Source: Trichodesmium sp. MAG_R03 (GTDB lineage Bacteria > Cyanobacteriota > Cyanobacteriia > Cyanobacteriales > Microcoleaceae). Taken from it: a DNA stretch of 32,953 nt. The notes under the pieces were generated by a model that was not told the DNA's origin, did not search any database, and was given only the letters and a program-made list of their open reading frames with translations. Numbering within the stretch: the first letter of the stretch is position 1; the number at the start of each line of letters is the position of its first letter. Position numbers and translations under genes: made by a program. Shown in pieces: positions 18,020-26,220 of this stretch. The stretch spans positions 1-32,953 of the forward strand of contig JAKQYF010000030.1 in NCBI GenBank assembly GCA_023356535.1, in the 5' to 3' direction.

Positions 18020-18526
18020 TAGAAAGCAACTACAGAAAAAGTGTAAATAATAAAGCAGACTTTAAAGTAAGAATAGATAATGTAATTTTTTTCGTTGATG
18101 CCTAACAAAAATAGAAAGTCAAAGTCAACAGCAATGACTACATTTCATTACATTGAATGGTGAGAAATACACGGTTTTAGTACATTTAATAGACCAAGAA
18201 ATCTTAGCATCAAGACTTACGCAGACGAACCAATAAACCCTGTTTGTTTGTAGATATCTATTCTTAAAAACAATGATTTATCCGAAAAAACAGGTTGCTT
18301 TGCGTAAGTTCTAAGCATACTTATTATTGACGTAATTCTGAAGCCATTTTTCCGATCAAACCTATTATACCATTTCTTTCTTAAAAACTTTTCTACCTGT
18401 ATCTTGAGGAGTGGACCAACAGGGACATTGGATGCAAAGCCTGAGAGCCAGAAGTCAACATCAGAATAATTAATATTAACTTGGCTCAAATTAGCAATAA
18501 AGTTATTCTGCTATAAGTATAAATAT
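18020..18526. other. 507-base spacer after nadD (convergent with the next gene)
   Basis: Contains one complete family A MITE (18212-18312). A 90-codon minus-strand frame (18217-18489) runs into the MITE and is not accepted as a gene, although its first 50 codons (MSQVNINYSDVDFWLSG...) could be the relic of something unrecognised. The rest is unassigned. Confidence 0.55.
18212..18312. mobile_element. Family A MITE, copy 2 (101 bases)
   Basis: Ends AAGACTTACGCA and TGCGTAAGTTCT are inverted repeats with one mismatch to the family consensus. The interior has CCTGTTTG near the left and AAACAGGTTG near the right, a second internal inverted pair, so the whole element can fold into a long hairpin. 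Confidence 0.85.
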
Positions 18527-18757
18527 TTAATTATTTATCCCTGACTTCTGATTCCTAACTAACTTTTCAGCTAATTCCCCTTCTTCCTCTTCACCCCAGT
18601 TTTCCAGCCAATCTCCATCAACATTTTCGACATATAAATTGACATGATTAATGCCCCAAGCTAGTCGGTCTTCTTGTAACTTTTGGGCAGCTTGGAAAGC
18701 TTGCCAAACTTTTTCTAAACGTTCTTTATTTGATAGAGTTGTGCCAGTTGTAACCAT
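18527..18757 (-). CDS. Small hypothetical protein, 76 residues
   Basis: A soluble, acidic protein: a helical N-terminal half with KVWQAFQAAQKLQEDRLAWG and an acidic C-terminal half with NVDGDWLENWGEEEEGELAE. Trp and Glu content and clear amphipathic periodicity suggest a genuine protein. The ATG at 18757 has AGG about nine bases upstream. No family is recognised and the neighbours give no hint. The last dozen residues (VRNQKSGINN) come from AT-rich sequence that resembles common spacer words and may be recent. Confidence 0.6.
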   Translation of the reverse strand: MVTTGTTLSNKERLEKVWQAFQAAQKLQEDRLAWGINHVNLYVENVDGDWLENWGEEEEGELAEKLVRNQKSGINN

Positions 18758-19058
18758 ATATCCTGCCTATTGTTAAAATGCATAGTTTTATTTGGCTTTG
18801 TTACATAAACATTATAAATCCCTTGCTGTACAAGACTTTTTCATTAATAAATGTTATTGAAAAAAAAGTTTGTTTTATGGCTTCTAGAGTATTTAAACAA
18901 TTACAATACAATTGTAACCCTCCCCTAATTTTATGTGAGATATACAGTATAAGGGATTTAGCTTGACAAAATGTCTAATTAATTTTGTGTACGTGCTGAT
19001 GCAACAAAACTGTTTTATTCACGAACCAAGATTTAATAGGAATTAATCAAATCCCTAT
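18758..19058. other. 301-base spacer
   Basis: Holds the family F repeat copy at 18925-19011. A 62-codon plus-strand frame at 18778 overlaps the repeat and has no ribosome-binding site; it is not accepted. Confidence 0.6.
18925..19011. repeat. Family F repeat, copy 2
   Basis: Aligns over about 87 bases with 14124-14210: TATGTGAGATATACAGTATA, then ACAAAAT-GTCTAATTA-ATTTTGT and GTGCTGAT. As with copy 1 it lies at the 3' side of a minus-strand gene (stop at 19059). Confidence 0.75.
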
Positions 19059-19751
19059 CTAAAAATAAAATTTAATGTATTTTGCCTCCTTTAAATGTTT
19101 GCTGTTATGTAGAATCAGATTGACTAATTGAATAACAGATCTATCTTGACCGGGATTATAACTAACAAAAAGACCCCGTCTAATTTTCCATTGTTGTAAT
19201 GTATATTTCCATTCCTTATACTTATAATTACAAAGTTCGCCAGACATAGTAGTGAGTTGAACACAAAGAGGCTTACCTGTTTTACTACTAACAATTACAT
19301 CTGTTGCCATAGACAAATCTGCAATATAACGATGCACAACACAACCATCACGACTTTTAATCTCACGAGCGACAGATTCTATTAATTCAGCATCTTCTTG
19401 ATTAAACTCTCCCGATCTTAATTTTTGTTTCCATATATAAAATTTATGATCATTTTCATTAAACCATGTTGGAAAAAGATTTTCATACCAATATATAACT
19501 GGGGATGGAAGGTGCTGCAAAAATATTTGTCTTTCTTTATTTGTTAAAGATTGTAATTTTAACCACAATTCTCCATCTTTAATTAATTCTAACAAAAACC
19601 CAACTAAAACTCTTTTCTGAGTGAGCAAGCCTGGTCTTATATCCTTAATCCAGCGCCTGACTTCATCTAACCTCTGGGCTAAAGCAGGTTCGGTTGACCA
19701 GGCAAGACGGCTAAGTTGTTTTAGCTTAAGCTCGATTTCTCTTGCTTGCAA
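19059..19751 (-). CDS. Hypothetical protein, 230 residues, possible nuclease-like C-terminus
   Basis: The N-terminal half (1-120) is helical and charged (LKQLSRLAWSTEPALAQRLDE). The C-terminal part, about 140-215, has strands and an Asp followed by a C-V-Q strand (ATDVIVSSKTGKPLCVQLTT) and then a helix with KYKEWKYTLQQWKIRRG; the layout resembles a PD-(D/E)XK-like core with Gln replacing the usual Glu, but I cannot confirm this. Translation starts at TTG 19751-19749: AGGAGG lies four bases upstream, and the nearby ATG is in another frame. No membrane segment. Neighbours are unrelated. Confidence 0.7.
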   Translation of the reverse strand: MQAREIELKLKQLSRLAWSTEPALAQRLDEVRRWIKDIRPGLLTQKRVLVGFLLELIKDGELWLKLQSLTNKERQIFLQHLPSPVIYWYENLFPTWFNENDHKFYIWKQKLRSGEFNQEDAELIESVAREIKSRDGCVVHRYIADLSMATDVIVSSKTGKPLCVQLTTMSGELCNYKYKEWKYTLQQWKIRRGLFVSYNPGQDRSVIQLVNLILHNSKHLKEAKYIKFYF

Positions 19752-20074
19752 TCATCCTCCTACATAAGACCCATTTAAAAATCTTTAAAAACATCTTATA
19801 TTATAACTTAATTATTATAGCTTTTGATTATTAATGTTAAGGATTAAAAAATTGTGGATGATAAAAATATTGTCTTTAAAAATATTTATCAAAGATATTT
19901 ATATTAGTAATGCATTCTCATCTATTGACTAATTGTCTTTTAAGTGGTAGGAAATTATCAATGCAACCATGACCAGATTACCCCTATAAATCTTAAAAGT
20001 AGCTTAAAAAAAATAAAGATTTTCATGTTCATTTTAAGTTCACAATAATTATTAACTCTAAATACAGAAAACAA
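19752..20074. other. 323-base spacer between divergent 230-aa gene and acs
   Basis: AT-rich, with promoters expected in both directions. I see no repeat family, ORF or clear regulator site. Confidence 0.5.
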
Positions 20075-22042
20075 ATGTCAGAATCAACTATTGAATCAAT
20101 CCTACAAGAAAAACGTCTTTTCCAACCACCGGAAAAATTTTCCCAAATAGCCCATATTAAAAGTATAGAGGAATACAAGCAACTCTACGAAAAAGCTAAA
20201 AATGACCCAGAAGGATTTTGGAGAGAACTAGCTGAAACAGAATTAGACTGGTTCCAAAAATGGGACAAAGTTCTTGATTGGCAACCACCCTTTGCGAAAT
20301 GGTTTATTAATGGCAAAATTAATATTTCTTATAACTGTCTAGACCGTCACCTTAGCACCTGGAGACGCAACAAAGCAGCCTTAATATGGGAAGGGGAACC
20401 AGGAGACTCTCGTACTCTGACTTATGCTCAACTGCATCGGGAAGTATGTCAGATGGCAAATGTATTCAAGCAATTGGGAGTGAAAAAAGGCGACCGCGTG
20501 GGTATCTATATGCCCATGATTCCGGAAGCAGCGATCGCTATGTTAGCCTGTGCGAGAATTGGCGCACCCCACACTGTTGTATTTGGTGGATTCAGTGCTG
20601 ATGCCCTCAAAAACCGCCTTGTCGATGCTGAAGCCAAATTAGTTGTCACTGCCGATGGAGGTTGGCGCAAAGATGCCATTGTTCCTCTCAAAGAACAAGT
20701 AGATAAAGCATTAACAGCAGGTGCCCCTAGGGTAGAAAATGTCCTAGTTGTTAAACGCACTGCCCAACAAATCCACATGGAACCCGGGCGCGACCATTGG
20801 TGGCACGACCTTCAACAAAACGTTTCTGGGGAATGTCCAGCAGAACCAATGGATAGTGAAGATATGCTATTCATCCTCTACACAAGTGGCACAACAGGTA
20901 AACCCAAAGGAGTTGTACACACAACAGGCGGTTATAACCTTTATACCCATGTTACCAATAAATGGGCATTTGACCTGCAAGATACAGATGTATATTGGTG
21001 TACTGCTGATGTAGGATGGATTACAGGTCATAGTTATATTGTCTATGGTCCCCTTTCTAATGGTGCCACTAGCCTCATGTATGAAGGGGCGCCACGGGCA
21101 TCTAATCCTGGTTGTCTCTGGGATGTAGTAGAAAAGTATGGCGTCACCATCTTCTATACTGCCCCTACTGCTATTAGAGCATTAATAAAAATGGGTGAAC
21201 AACACCCTAATGCTAGAAATCTAACTTCTCTACGTTTGTTGGGAACAGTAGGAGAACCAATTAACCCAGAAGCTTGGATGTGGTATCATCGTGTTATTGG
21301 TAATAGTAACTGTCCAATTGTTGATACTTGGTGGCAAACTGAAACTGGTGGATTTATGATTACTCCCCTACCCGGTGCTACTCCTACTAAACCTGGTTCA
21401 GCAACTTTTCCTTTCCCTGGTATTATTGCTGATATTGTTAATCAGGAAGGAGAAACTGTTGATGGTAATAATGGTGGTTATTTAGTCGTTAAACATCCTT
21501 GGCCGGGAATGATGCGGACTGTCTATGGTGATGAAGATCGTTTCCGTCGCACTTATTGGGAATACTTACGCCCGAAAAATGGGGAATATATTTATTTTGC
21601 TGGTGATGGTGCTCATAAAGACGAGGATGGTTATTTTTGGGTGATGGGTCGTGTTGATGATGTGATTAATGTAGCAGGTCATCGTCTGGGTACTATGGAA
21701 GTTGAGTCGGCGTTGGTGTCTCACCCTGCTGTGGCGGAAGCTGCAGTTGTTGGTAAACCTGATGAGGTTAAGGGTGAAGATATTGTAGCTTTTGTGACTT
21801 TGGAAGGGCAACGAGAATCTGATGAAAATTTGGAGAAGGAGTTGAAGCAGCACGTTGTCAAGGAAATAGGAGCGATCGCTCGTCCGGGAGAGATTCGGTT
21901 TACTGATGATTTACCGAAGACTCGCTCTGGCAAAATTATGCGACGGTTGTTGCGTTCTCTGGCAGCAGGTCAGGAAATTGCTGGGGATACTTCGACTTTG
22001 CAAGACCGGAGTGTTTTGGATAAGTTACGTGGTGGTGAGTAA
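20075..22042 (+). CDS. acs: Acetyl-CoA synthetase (AMP-forming)
   Basis: Activates acetate to acetyl-CoA through acetyl-AMP. At 655 residues it has the full family length. Core motifs are the phosphate-binding loop [11 protein letters not shown], the [10 protein letters not shown] motif that binds the adenylate, the hinge region [19 protein letters not shown] with the following [17 protein letters not shown], and the C-terminal [11 protein letters not shown], whose Lys620 is the catalytic lysine usually controlled by acetylation. No deacetylase or acetyltransferase gene lies nearby. The gene stands alone; its ATG lacks an obvious Shine-Dalgarno. Base composition is less AT-rich than the surrounding spacers. 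Confidence 0.97.
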   Translation: MSESTIESILQEKRLFQPPEKFSQIAHIKSIEEYKQLYEKAKNDPEGFWRELAETELDWFQKWDKVLDWQPPFAKWFINGKINISYNCLDRHLSTWRRNKAALIWEGEPGDSRTLTYAQLHREVCQMANVFKQLGVKKGDRVGIYMPMIPEAAIAMLACARIGAPHTVVFGGFSADALKNRLVDAEAKLVVTADGGWRKDAIVPLKEQVDKALTAGAPRVENVLVVKRTAQQIHMEPGRDHWWHDLQQNVSGECPAEPMDSEDMLFILYTSGTTGKPKGVVHTTGGYNLYTHVTNKWAFDLQDTDVYWCTADVGWITGHSYIVYGPLSNGATSLMYEGAPRASNPGCLWDVVEKYGVTIFYTAPTAIRALIKMGEQHPNARNLTSLRLLGTVGEPINPEAWMWYHRVIGNSNCPIVDTWWQTETGGFMITPLPGATPTKPGSATFPFPGIIADIVNQEGETVDGNNGGYLVVKHPWPGMMRTVYGDEDRFRRTYWEYLRPKNGEYIYFAGDGAHKDEDGYFWVMGRVDDVINVAGHRLGTMEVESALVSHPAVAEAAVVGKPDEVKGEDIVAFVTLEGQRESDENLEKELKQHVVKEIGAIARPGEIRFTDDLPKTRSGKIMRRLLRSLAAGQEIAGDTSTLQDRSVLDKLRGGE

Positions 22043-22115
22043 TAGCACTATTGGGAAGTCAAAAGTTAAAAGTCATCTCTGAGAACTAGATAACTGAATA
22101 GATTTCTTGATAATC

Positions 22116-22234
22116 AGGACTTACGCAAAAGTACTATATAAAGTACTATATATAGAGCCTTGGTGCATTACCCTAGCTCTTTTCATGTCGCGAAGCTAAA
22201 CAGACCCTACCAATAGCGTTTATGTGTAATTCCT
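22116..22234. mobile_element. Family A MITE, copy 3 (119 bases)
   Basis: AGGACTTACGCA at the left, GTGTAATTCCT at the right. The interior repeats GTACTATATA twice (AGTACTATATAAAGTACTAT) and holds AGAGCCTTGGTG and CCCTACCAATAG blocks shared with 22309-22438 and 22557-22686. It has a partial version of the GC-rich module (CATGTCGCGAAGC). Confidence 0.85.
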
Positions 22235-22243
22235 AATAATAAC

Positions 22244-22468
22244 AGAACTTACGCAACGGCACTAACTGTAGTGACTAATCTAGGTTAATGCTGAAATTAT
22301 ACACTATCAGAACTTACGGCAAGGTACTATATATAGAGCCTTGGTCCGTTACAAAGTGCGCAATTCAAGTCGCGAAGCGTTCGCTCCGCTTGGCGTCAGC
22401 AAAACACACCCTACCAATGGTGTTCATGCGTAAGTCTTAACTATATATAGCTGCTCTACGTAAGTCCT
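22244..22468. mobile_element. Family A MITE, copy 4, interrupted by a nested copy
   Basis: Outer ends are AGAACTTACGCA (22244) and CTACGTAAGTCCT (to 22468). The outer parts, 22244-22307 and 22441-22468, join to give an element of about 92-95 bases that aligns with the reverse complement of 24266-24353 (shared CGGCACTAA near one end and CTATATATAG near the other). A second complete MITE occupies the middle. Confidence 0.8.
22309..22438. mobile_element. Family A MITE, copy 5 (130 bases), nested inside copy 4
   Basis: Ends AGAACTTACGGCA and TGCGTAAGTCTT. CTAT occurs immediately outside both ends (22304-22307 and 22441-22444), a possible target duplication. It is nearly identical in interior to 22557-22686 and includes the GC-rich palindromic module at 22369-22405. 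Confidence 0.85.
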
Positions 22469-22495
22469 GAATAAGTGATCAAAAAGTTGTTGTTT

Positions 22496-22543
22496 GTAGC
22501 AGGGCTTTATCCCTATCTATCTTAATTGCTAAAGCCCTACTAC
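22496..22543. repeat. Hairpin repeat, copy 1 (AGGGCTTTA/TAAAGCCCT)
   Basis: GTAGCAGGGCTTTA and TAAAGCCCTACTAC flank a loop with TCCCTATCTATCTTAATTGC. A second copy lies at 22732-22783. Similar hairpins are common in cyanobacterial spacers. Confidence 0.75.
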
Positions 22544-22556
22544 GAGATTTAATTAC

Positions 22557-22686
22557 AGGACTTACCTAAAGGTACTATATATAGAGCCTTGGTGCGTTAC
22601 AAAGTGCGCAATTCAAGTCGCGAAGCGTTCGCTCCGCTTGGCGTCAGCAAAACACACCCTACCAATAGTGTTTATGTGTAAGTCCT
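22557..22686. mobile_element. Family A MITE, copy 6 (130 bases)
   Basis: Ends AGGACTTACCTA and TGTGTAAGTCCT. Interior nearly identical to copy 5, including the GC-rich module at 22617-22653. The shorter copy at 28604-28691, read in reverse, matches both flanks but lacks that module. Confidence 0.9.
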
Positions 22687-22731
22687 AAATTATAACAAAA
22701 CTTATGCAGGCCAACCCAGAAACCCGCTTTT

Positions 22732-22783
22732 GTAGTAGGGCTTCAGCCTTATCTATTTTAAGTTAGGGCTAAAGCCTGACTAG
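22732..22783. repeat. Hairpin repeat, copy 2
   Basis: GTAGTAGGGCTTCAGCC and GGCTAAAGCCTGACTAG flank TTATCTATTTTAAGTTA, matching copy 1 in order and spacing. Confidence 0.75.
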
Positions 22784-22810
22784 AAGCTTGAATAATAACT
22801 GATAATTGAA

Positions 22811-24225
22811 ATGACTGAACAACATGATATTGAATCCCTAGTAGCTAATTCTGAGCAGTCCGATCAACCAACTGAAGATGTAAAAACAAAATCAAAAACA
22901 GACTCTTGGCAAAATCCCATCAGTAGAATTTGGGATGATACCAGCAACCGTTTAATACAACTTTTCCCTGTAGATCGGGCAGTGCCAACAATAATGCAAT
23001 GGTTTACTGTGGATGAAGCTAAAGTTACCGAGATATTGTCAAAGTACGCGCTGAACTTCCTACCACTGCAGTAATATTAATTGGTAAACCGCAAACAGGT
23101 AAAAGTTCTATAATACGGGGTTTAACAGGATTTTCAGCAGAAATAGTCCCTCAAGGTTTTCGCCCCCATACTCAACACACGGAAAGTTATGCTTATGCTT
23201 CTGATGATTTGCTCTTGTTAATTTTTACTGATACTGTAGGGTTGGGAGATGTCAAGCAGGAAACTCTAGTTATTATTGACGAACTTTTGGCAGAGTTACA
23301 GCAGGAAAGCAACCGGGCTAGAATCTTGATTTTGACTGTAAAAATTAATGATTTTGCCACGGATACTTTACGACAGATAGCACAACAGTTGCGACAGGAA
23401 TATCCAAATATTCCTTGTTTGTTAGCAGTAACTTGTCTGCGCGAAGTTGATCCTAACCTCACTGATGACCATCCCGAATATGCTCCAGAATATGAGAAAC
23501 TCAACCGCGCTTTGGCTGCTATTGAGGAAGATTTTGGCGAGTTGTCTAATAGCTTTGTGCTGCTTGACTTTACACTAAAAGAGGATCGGTAGAACCCTGT
23601 ATTTTATGGCTTAGAAGTCTTTAGAGATAATTTAGCAGAATTGCTCCCAGAAGCAGAAGCGCGAATAATTCATAAATTATTAGATGAACAAGGAACTCAA
23701 CAATTAGGGAATATTTACCGAGATGTCGGGCGACGCTACATTTGATCATTTACTATTATGGCAGCTACAGTAGCAGCAGTACCTTTATCTTTTGCGACAA
23801 TGCCAGTGTTAACTACGTTGCAAGTGTCGATGGTGGGTTTATTGGGAAATTTGTATGGGCAAACAATTTCTCCATCTCAAGCTGCTGGAGTTGTCAGTGC
23901 TATTGGTGGGGGTTTTGTTGCTCAAGAGTTATAGCAGTTTTGATGTCAGTAGGCCACAGTAGGGACGTTGCATGGAACGCCCCTACAAGGTTTTGGCTAT
24001 GGCGATGTAGTTCATTAATTTGAAAAGCGCTGTAATTAAATTTGTGCCTGGGTTCAAGAGCGCGATCGCTCCTTCTTGGGCAGCAACTTATACTTGGGTA
24101 TTAGGTGAAAGCACTTGTGTTTATTTTGGATATTTTTATGGGAGGAAAAAAGCCAGATCCAGAGAAAATTCAGACATTGATGCAGGAGGGGTTTGAGTTG
24201 GTAAAGGCAAGATTTAAAGGTTAGC
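22811..24225 (+). pseudogene. Decayed GTPase with C-terminal DUF697-like hydrophobic domain
   Basis: The reading frame opens at ATG 22811 and is traceable to TAG at 24223-24225, but it is broken at least five times: a frameshift near 23031 (AKVTE to DIVKVRAEL), TAG 23590-23592, TGA 23743-23745, TAG 23932-23934 followed by a repeat insertion, and a frameshift near 24138. The GTPase signature is clear: P-loop GKPQTGKSS, then the DTVGLGD switch, and VTCLREVD at the place of the base-specificity motif. The C-terminal portion, ATVAAVPLSFATMPVLTTLQ and VSMVGLLGNLYG, is a hydrophobic segment like that of YcjF/DUF697 proteins, ending MGGKKPDPEKIQTLMQEGFE. Intact homologues are expected to be membrane-associated. 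No functional product is likely. Confidence 0.85.
23959..23986. repeat. Family E palindrome, copy 2, inside the GTPase pseudogene
   Basis: GTAGGGACGTT and AACGCCCCTAC flank GCATGG. It lies between TAG 23932 and the point near 24036 where the GTPase frame resumes (KFVPGFKSAIAPS), so it belongs to the sequence that interrupts the gene. Confidence 0.8.
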
Positions 24226-24265
24226 ATGGGCATCTTGCCAGTTCCTTTTTTTTTGAGTTATTTAC

Positions 24266-24353
24266 AGGACGTAGGCAGTACCGCTATATATAGGGCATAA
24301 ATTTGTCTTTTTCAAGATATTGCCACTATAATTAGTGCCGTAGCGTAAGTCCT
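24266..24353. mobile_element. Family A MITE, copy 7 (88 bases)
   Basis: Ends AGGACGTAGGCA and AGCGTAAGTCCT. The interior GCTATATATAG and ATTAGTGCCGT blocks match the outer element of copy 4 in reverse. Its right end touches the family B element directly. Confidence 0.85.
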
Positions 24354-24566
24354 AATGCTGAAAAAGTTAGTATTTTAGGCACTCCCACACTAGACAAATC
24401 AAGGTACAAATATATCCGACTCCCCTTCCTGGGAGGAGTTAGGGGTGGGTATCATTTCCTGTTCTTATGCATGGACTTTGCATGCAACATCCCTACTGCC
24501 TCCACGGTCGGAGTTAGGGCTGGGTTCCCTGCTTCTTAAAAAGACTTTTTCAGCAGACCCTAATTA
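24353..24566 (-). mobile_element. Family B MITE-like element, reversed copy
   Basis: On the minus strand it begins TAATTAGGGTCTGCTGAAAA (complement of 24566-24547) and contains GGATATATTTGTACCTT and GGGAGTGCC, as in 4315-4676. The other end keeps only TGCTGAAAAAG next to the family A copy, so its terminal TAGTTAGGG is lost, perhaps through the adjacent insertion. Confidence 0.65.
24470..24497. repeat. Family E palindrome, copy 3 (degenerate)
   Basis: CATGGACTTTGCATGCAACA followed by TCCCTAC; resembles copies 2 and 4 around a central TTGCATGCAA. It lies inside the family B element. Confidence 0.55.
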
Positions 24567-24669
24567 CCACAAAGATACTATTGCTGGGTAAGTCCTGAAG
24601 CTTTTCTAAATAGGCGAAAAAAATACCTCTAAATAATCTCTATCATTATTTATTTTTTTCAGAAAAACT

Positions 24670-25665
24670 TTACTGAGTCTGAAATATATTTTGTACCATT
24701 TTCTTGCCTGTATTCTCAGCAGCTTTATCTAATTCTGCAACTTCACCATAGTCTAATTCCCAACCCAAAGCACCAATATTTTGTTCAGCTTGAGCTTGAT
24801 TTTTTGCTCCCGGAATAGGAATTGTACCTTTAGAAATACACCAGTTAATTGCTACTTGCGACATAGTTTTATTTCTTGATTTTGCCACAGCTTCTAAACA
24901 TAATAATAATGGGCGAATGTCTGGTAATATTTGCTTAAATAAAATACCTCGAATCCCTTTAGGAAAAGAACCTTTTTCAGAATATTTTCCTGTTAATATT
25001 CCCAATGCTAAAGGACTATATGCAATTAATTTAATTCCTAATTCATCACACACTTCTTTGACTCCCAATTTTGTGACTGGGTAGGTTGATAACAGAGAAT
25101 ATTGAACTTGTAAAGTAGTAATGGGAATGCCGCGATCGCTAAATCTTTGATAAACCTTCTTCAGTCGTTTTGGTCCGTAGTTCGATAACCCTACTCCCTT
25201 TACTTTCCCTTGTTCATACAAATCAGCTAAACCATCTAACAGTCCCCATTCTTGCCAGGGAAAATAATTAGCAGTGGACCAATGCATTTGTACCAAATCA
25301 ACATTTTTACCAAGACGTTGAGTAGATGCTGCACAAGCTGAAATCATTGCTTGACGACTCCACCTCCAGGGATAAGCAGCAAGTTTTGTTGCAATGCAAA
25401 TATTATCTTGGTTTGCCCCCCTGTATCCTTGGGAAAATTGACCCAACAACATTTCACTACGTCCATTGAATTTGCCAGTTCCGTAGGAGTCACCAGTATC
25501 AAATAAAGTTACACCATTAGCAACACAGAGGTTAAAAACATTTTGCAGCTCGTTATCCATACTTTGGTCATATCCCCACAGCAGACGGTTCCCCCATGCC
25601 CATGTACCACAACCCATTTTGGGAAAAGTAAGTTTTGGCAAGGTAAATTCTTGGTTAGTTTGCAT
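24670..25665 (-). CDS. Aldo/keto reductase resembling plant pyridoxal reductase (PLR1)
   Basis: A 331-residue aldo/keto reductase with the tetrad Asp56 (LFDTGDSYGTG), Tyr61, Lys94 (IATKLAAYPWRW) and His128 (VQMHWSTA). It shares unusual blocks that I recall from Arabidopsis PLR1: GTWAWGNRLLWGYDQSMDN near the start, GLSNYGPKRL, LFKQILP, INWCISKGTIPIPG and the extreme end VQNIFQTQ. PLR1 reduces pyridoxal to pyridoxine with NADPH in vitamin B6 salvage, so a related activity is a reasonable hypothesis. It begins six bases downstream of the HAD-like gene stop, indicating co-transcription. It is distinct from the aldo/keto reductase at 10978-11922. Confidence 0.93.
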   Translation of the reverse strand: MQTNQEFTLPKLTFPKMGCGTWAWGNRLLWGYDQSMDNELQNVFNLCVANGVTLFDTGDSYGTGKFNGRSEMLLGQFSQGYRGANQDNICIATKLAAYPWRWSRQAMISACAASTQRLGKNVDLVQMHWSTANYFPWQEWGLLDGLADLYEQGKVKGVGLSNYGPKRLKKVYQRFSDRGIPITTLQVQYSLLSTYPVTKLGVKEVCDELGIKLIAYSPLALGILTGKYSEKGSFPKGIRGILFKQILPDIRPLLLCLEAVAKSRNKTMSQVAINWCISKGTIPIPGAKNQAQAEQNIGALGWELDYGEVAELDKAAENTGKKMVQNIFQTQ

Positions 25666-25671
25666 TCTTAA

Positions 25672-26169
25672 CTATTGTCCAATAGTATTGTTATCTATTA
25701 TTTTCTTACTAAACGAGGCAAGATAGCAATCAAGTATTTGAGCAGAGTTCTGATTAAAACCATGATAGGCATCAGTAACAATAACTGGACTACCTGGTTC
25801 ATAGAAATCAGCAATATCATCAATAGCTACCCACTTTGGGTTTTTTTCATTATTTTGTCTGAGATATTCCAAAACTCCTTGATGCCGAATATACTGATTT
25901 TTTTCAATAACTATCGGATGTAAATATGGAGTTACTCCAATAACACGCATAGCAATATCTGGTGAAAATAAACCAGAAATTGTCCCTAGAGAATACATTT
26001 CTCGCCAAGATGAGGAGATAACTATTTTGGTGGTGGGATAACGACGCAGAACATTTTCAAATTCATTTAGACAAACTGGATCAAATTTGATCATGTCTTT
26101 TGGCAAGACTGGTTGGTCGAATTTTTTCTCTGGTACTAATACCCCATCAATATCTAAGAAAATCCACAT
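25672..26169 (-). CDS. HAD-like hydrolase domain protein (HAD_SAK type)
   Basis: A 165-residue protein starting MWIFLDIDGVLVPEKKFDQP. The DIDGVL motif (6-11) provides the nucleophile and second Asp of a HAD phosphatase; VISSSWREM supplies the motif II Ser, and VAIDDIADF gives the motif III acidic pair. The ISSSWR form and small size match the HAD domain found in Swiss-army-knife RNA-repair proteins, though no RNA-repair partner is nearby. The frame extends to a TTG at 26181, but the ATG at 26169 directly starts the HAD strand and is preferred. First gene of a two-gene unit with the PLR1-like reductase; substrate unknown. Confidence 0.85.
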   Translation of the reverse strand: MWIFLDIDGVLVPEKKFDQPVLPKDMIKFDPVCLNEFENVLRRYPTTKIVISSSWREMYSLGTISGLFSPDIAMRVIGVTPYLHPIVIEKNQYIRHQGVLEYLRQNNEKNPKWVAIDDIADFYEPGSPVIVTDAYHGFNQNSAQILDCYLASFSKKIIDNNTIGQ

Positions 26170-26220
26170 AATATATCTCAACTACTTAAATGTTGATTTG
26201 CTAATTTACATTATATCAAA

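Larger units (their letters stand above)
22043..22810. other. 768-base repeat cluster
   Basis: Almost entirely made of repeats: family A MITEs at 22116-22234, 22244-22468 (with a nested copy at 22309-22438) and 22557-22686, plus two hairpin repeats at 22496-22543 and 22732-22783 and a partial family A left end near 22697. No gene is present. Confidence 0.8.
24226..24669. other. 444-base repeat-filled spacer
   Basis: Occupied by a family A MITE (24266-24353), a family B element (24353-24566, reversed), a family E palindrome within it, and a solitary family A right end GGGTAAGTCCTGA at about 24585-24597. No gene. Confidence 0.75.

Noticed and set aside
18217..18489. 90-codon minus-strand frame
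   Set aside because: Its last third lies in a family A MITE and it has no recognisable domain; the first 50 codons might be a relic but cannot be supported.
18778..18966. 62-codon plus-strand frame
   Set aside because: Runs into the family F repeat, has unusual composition and no ribosome-binding site.
22043..22810. CRISPR-like array of regularly spaced repeats
   Set aside because: The repeated units are inverted-end MITEs of unequal length and orientation, not short direct repeats with unique spacers, and no cas gene is present.
23742..24023. 93-codon plus-strand frame inside the GTPase pseudogene
   Set aside because: It is out of frame with the readable GTPase tail (ATVAAVPLSFATMP...) and has no independent support.
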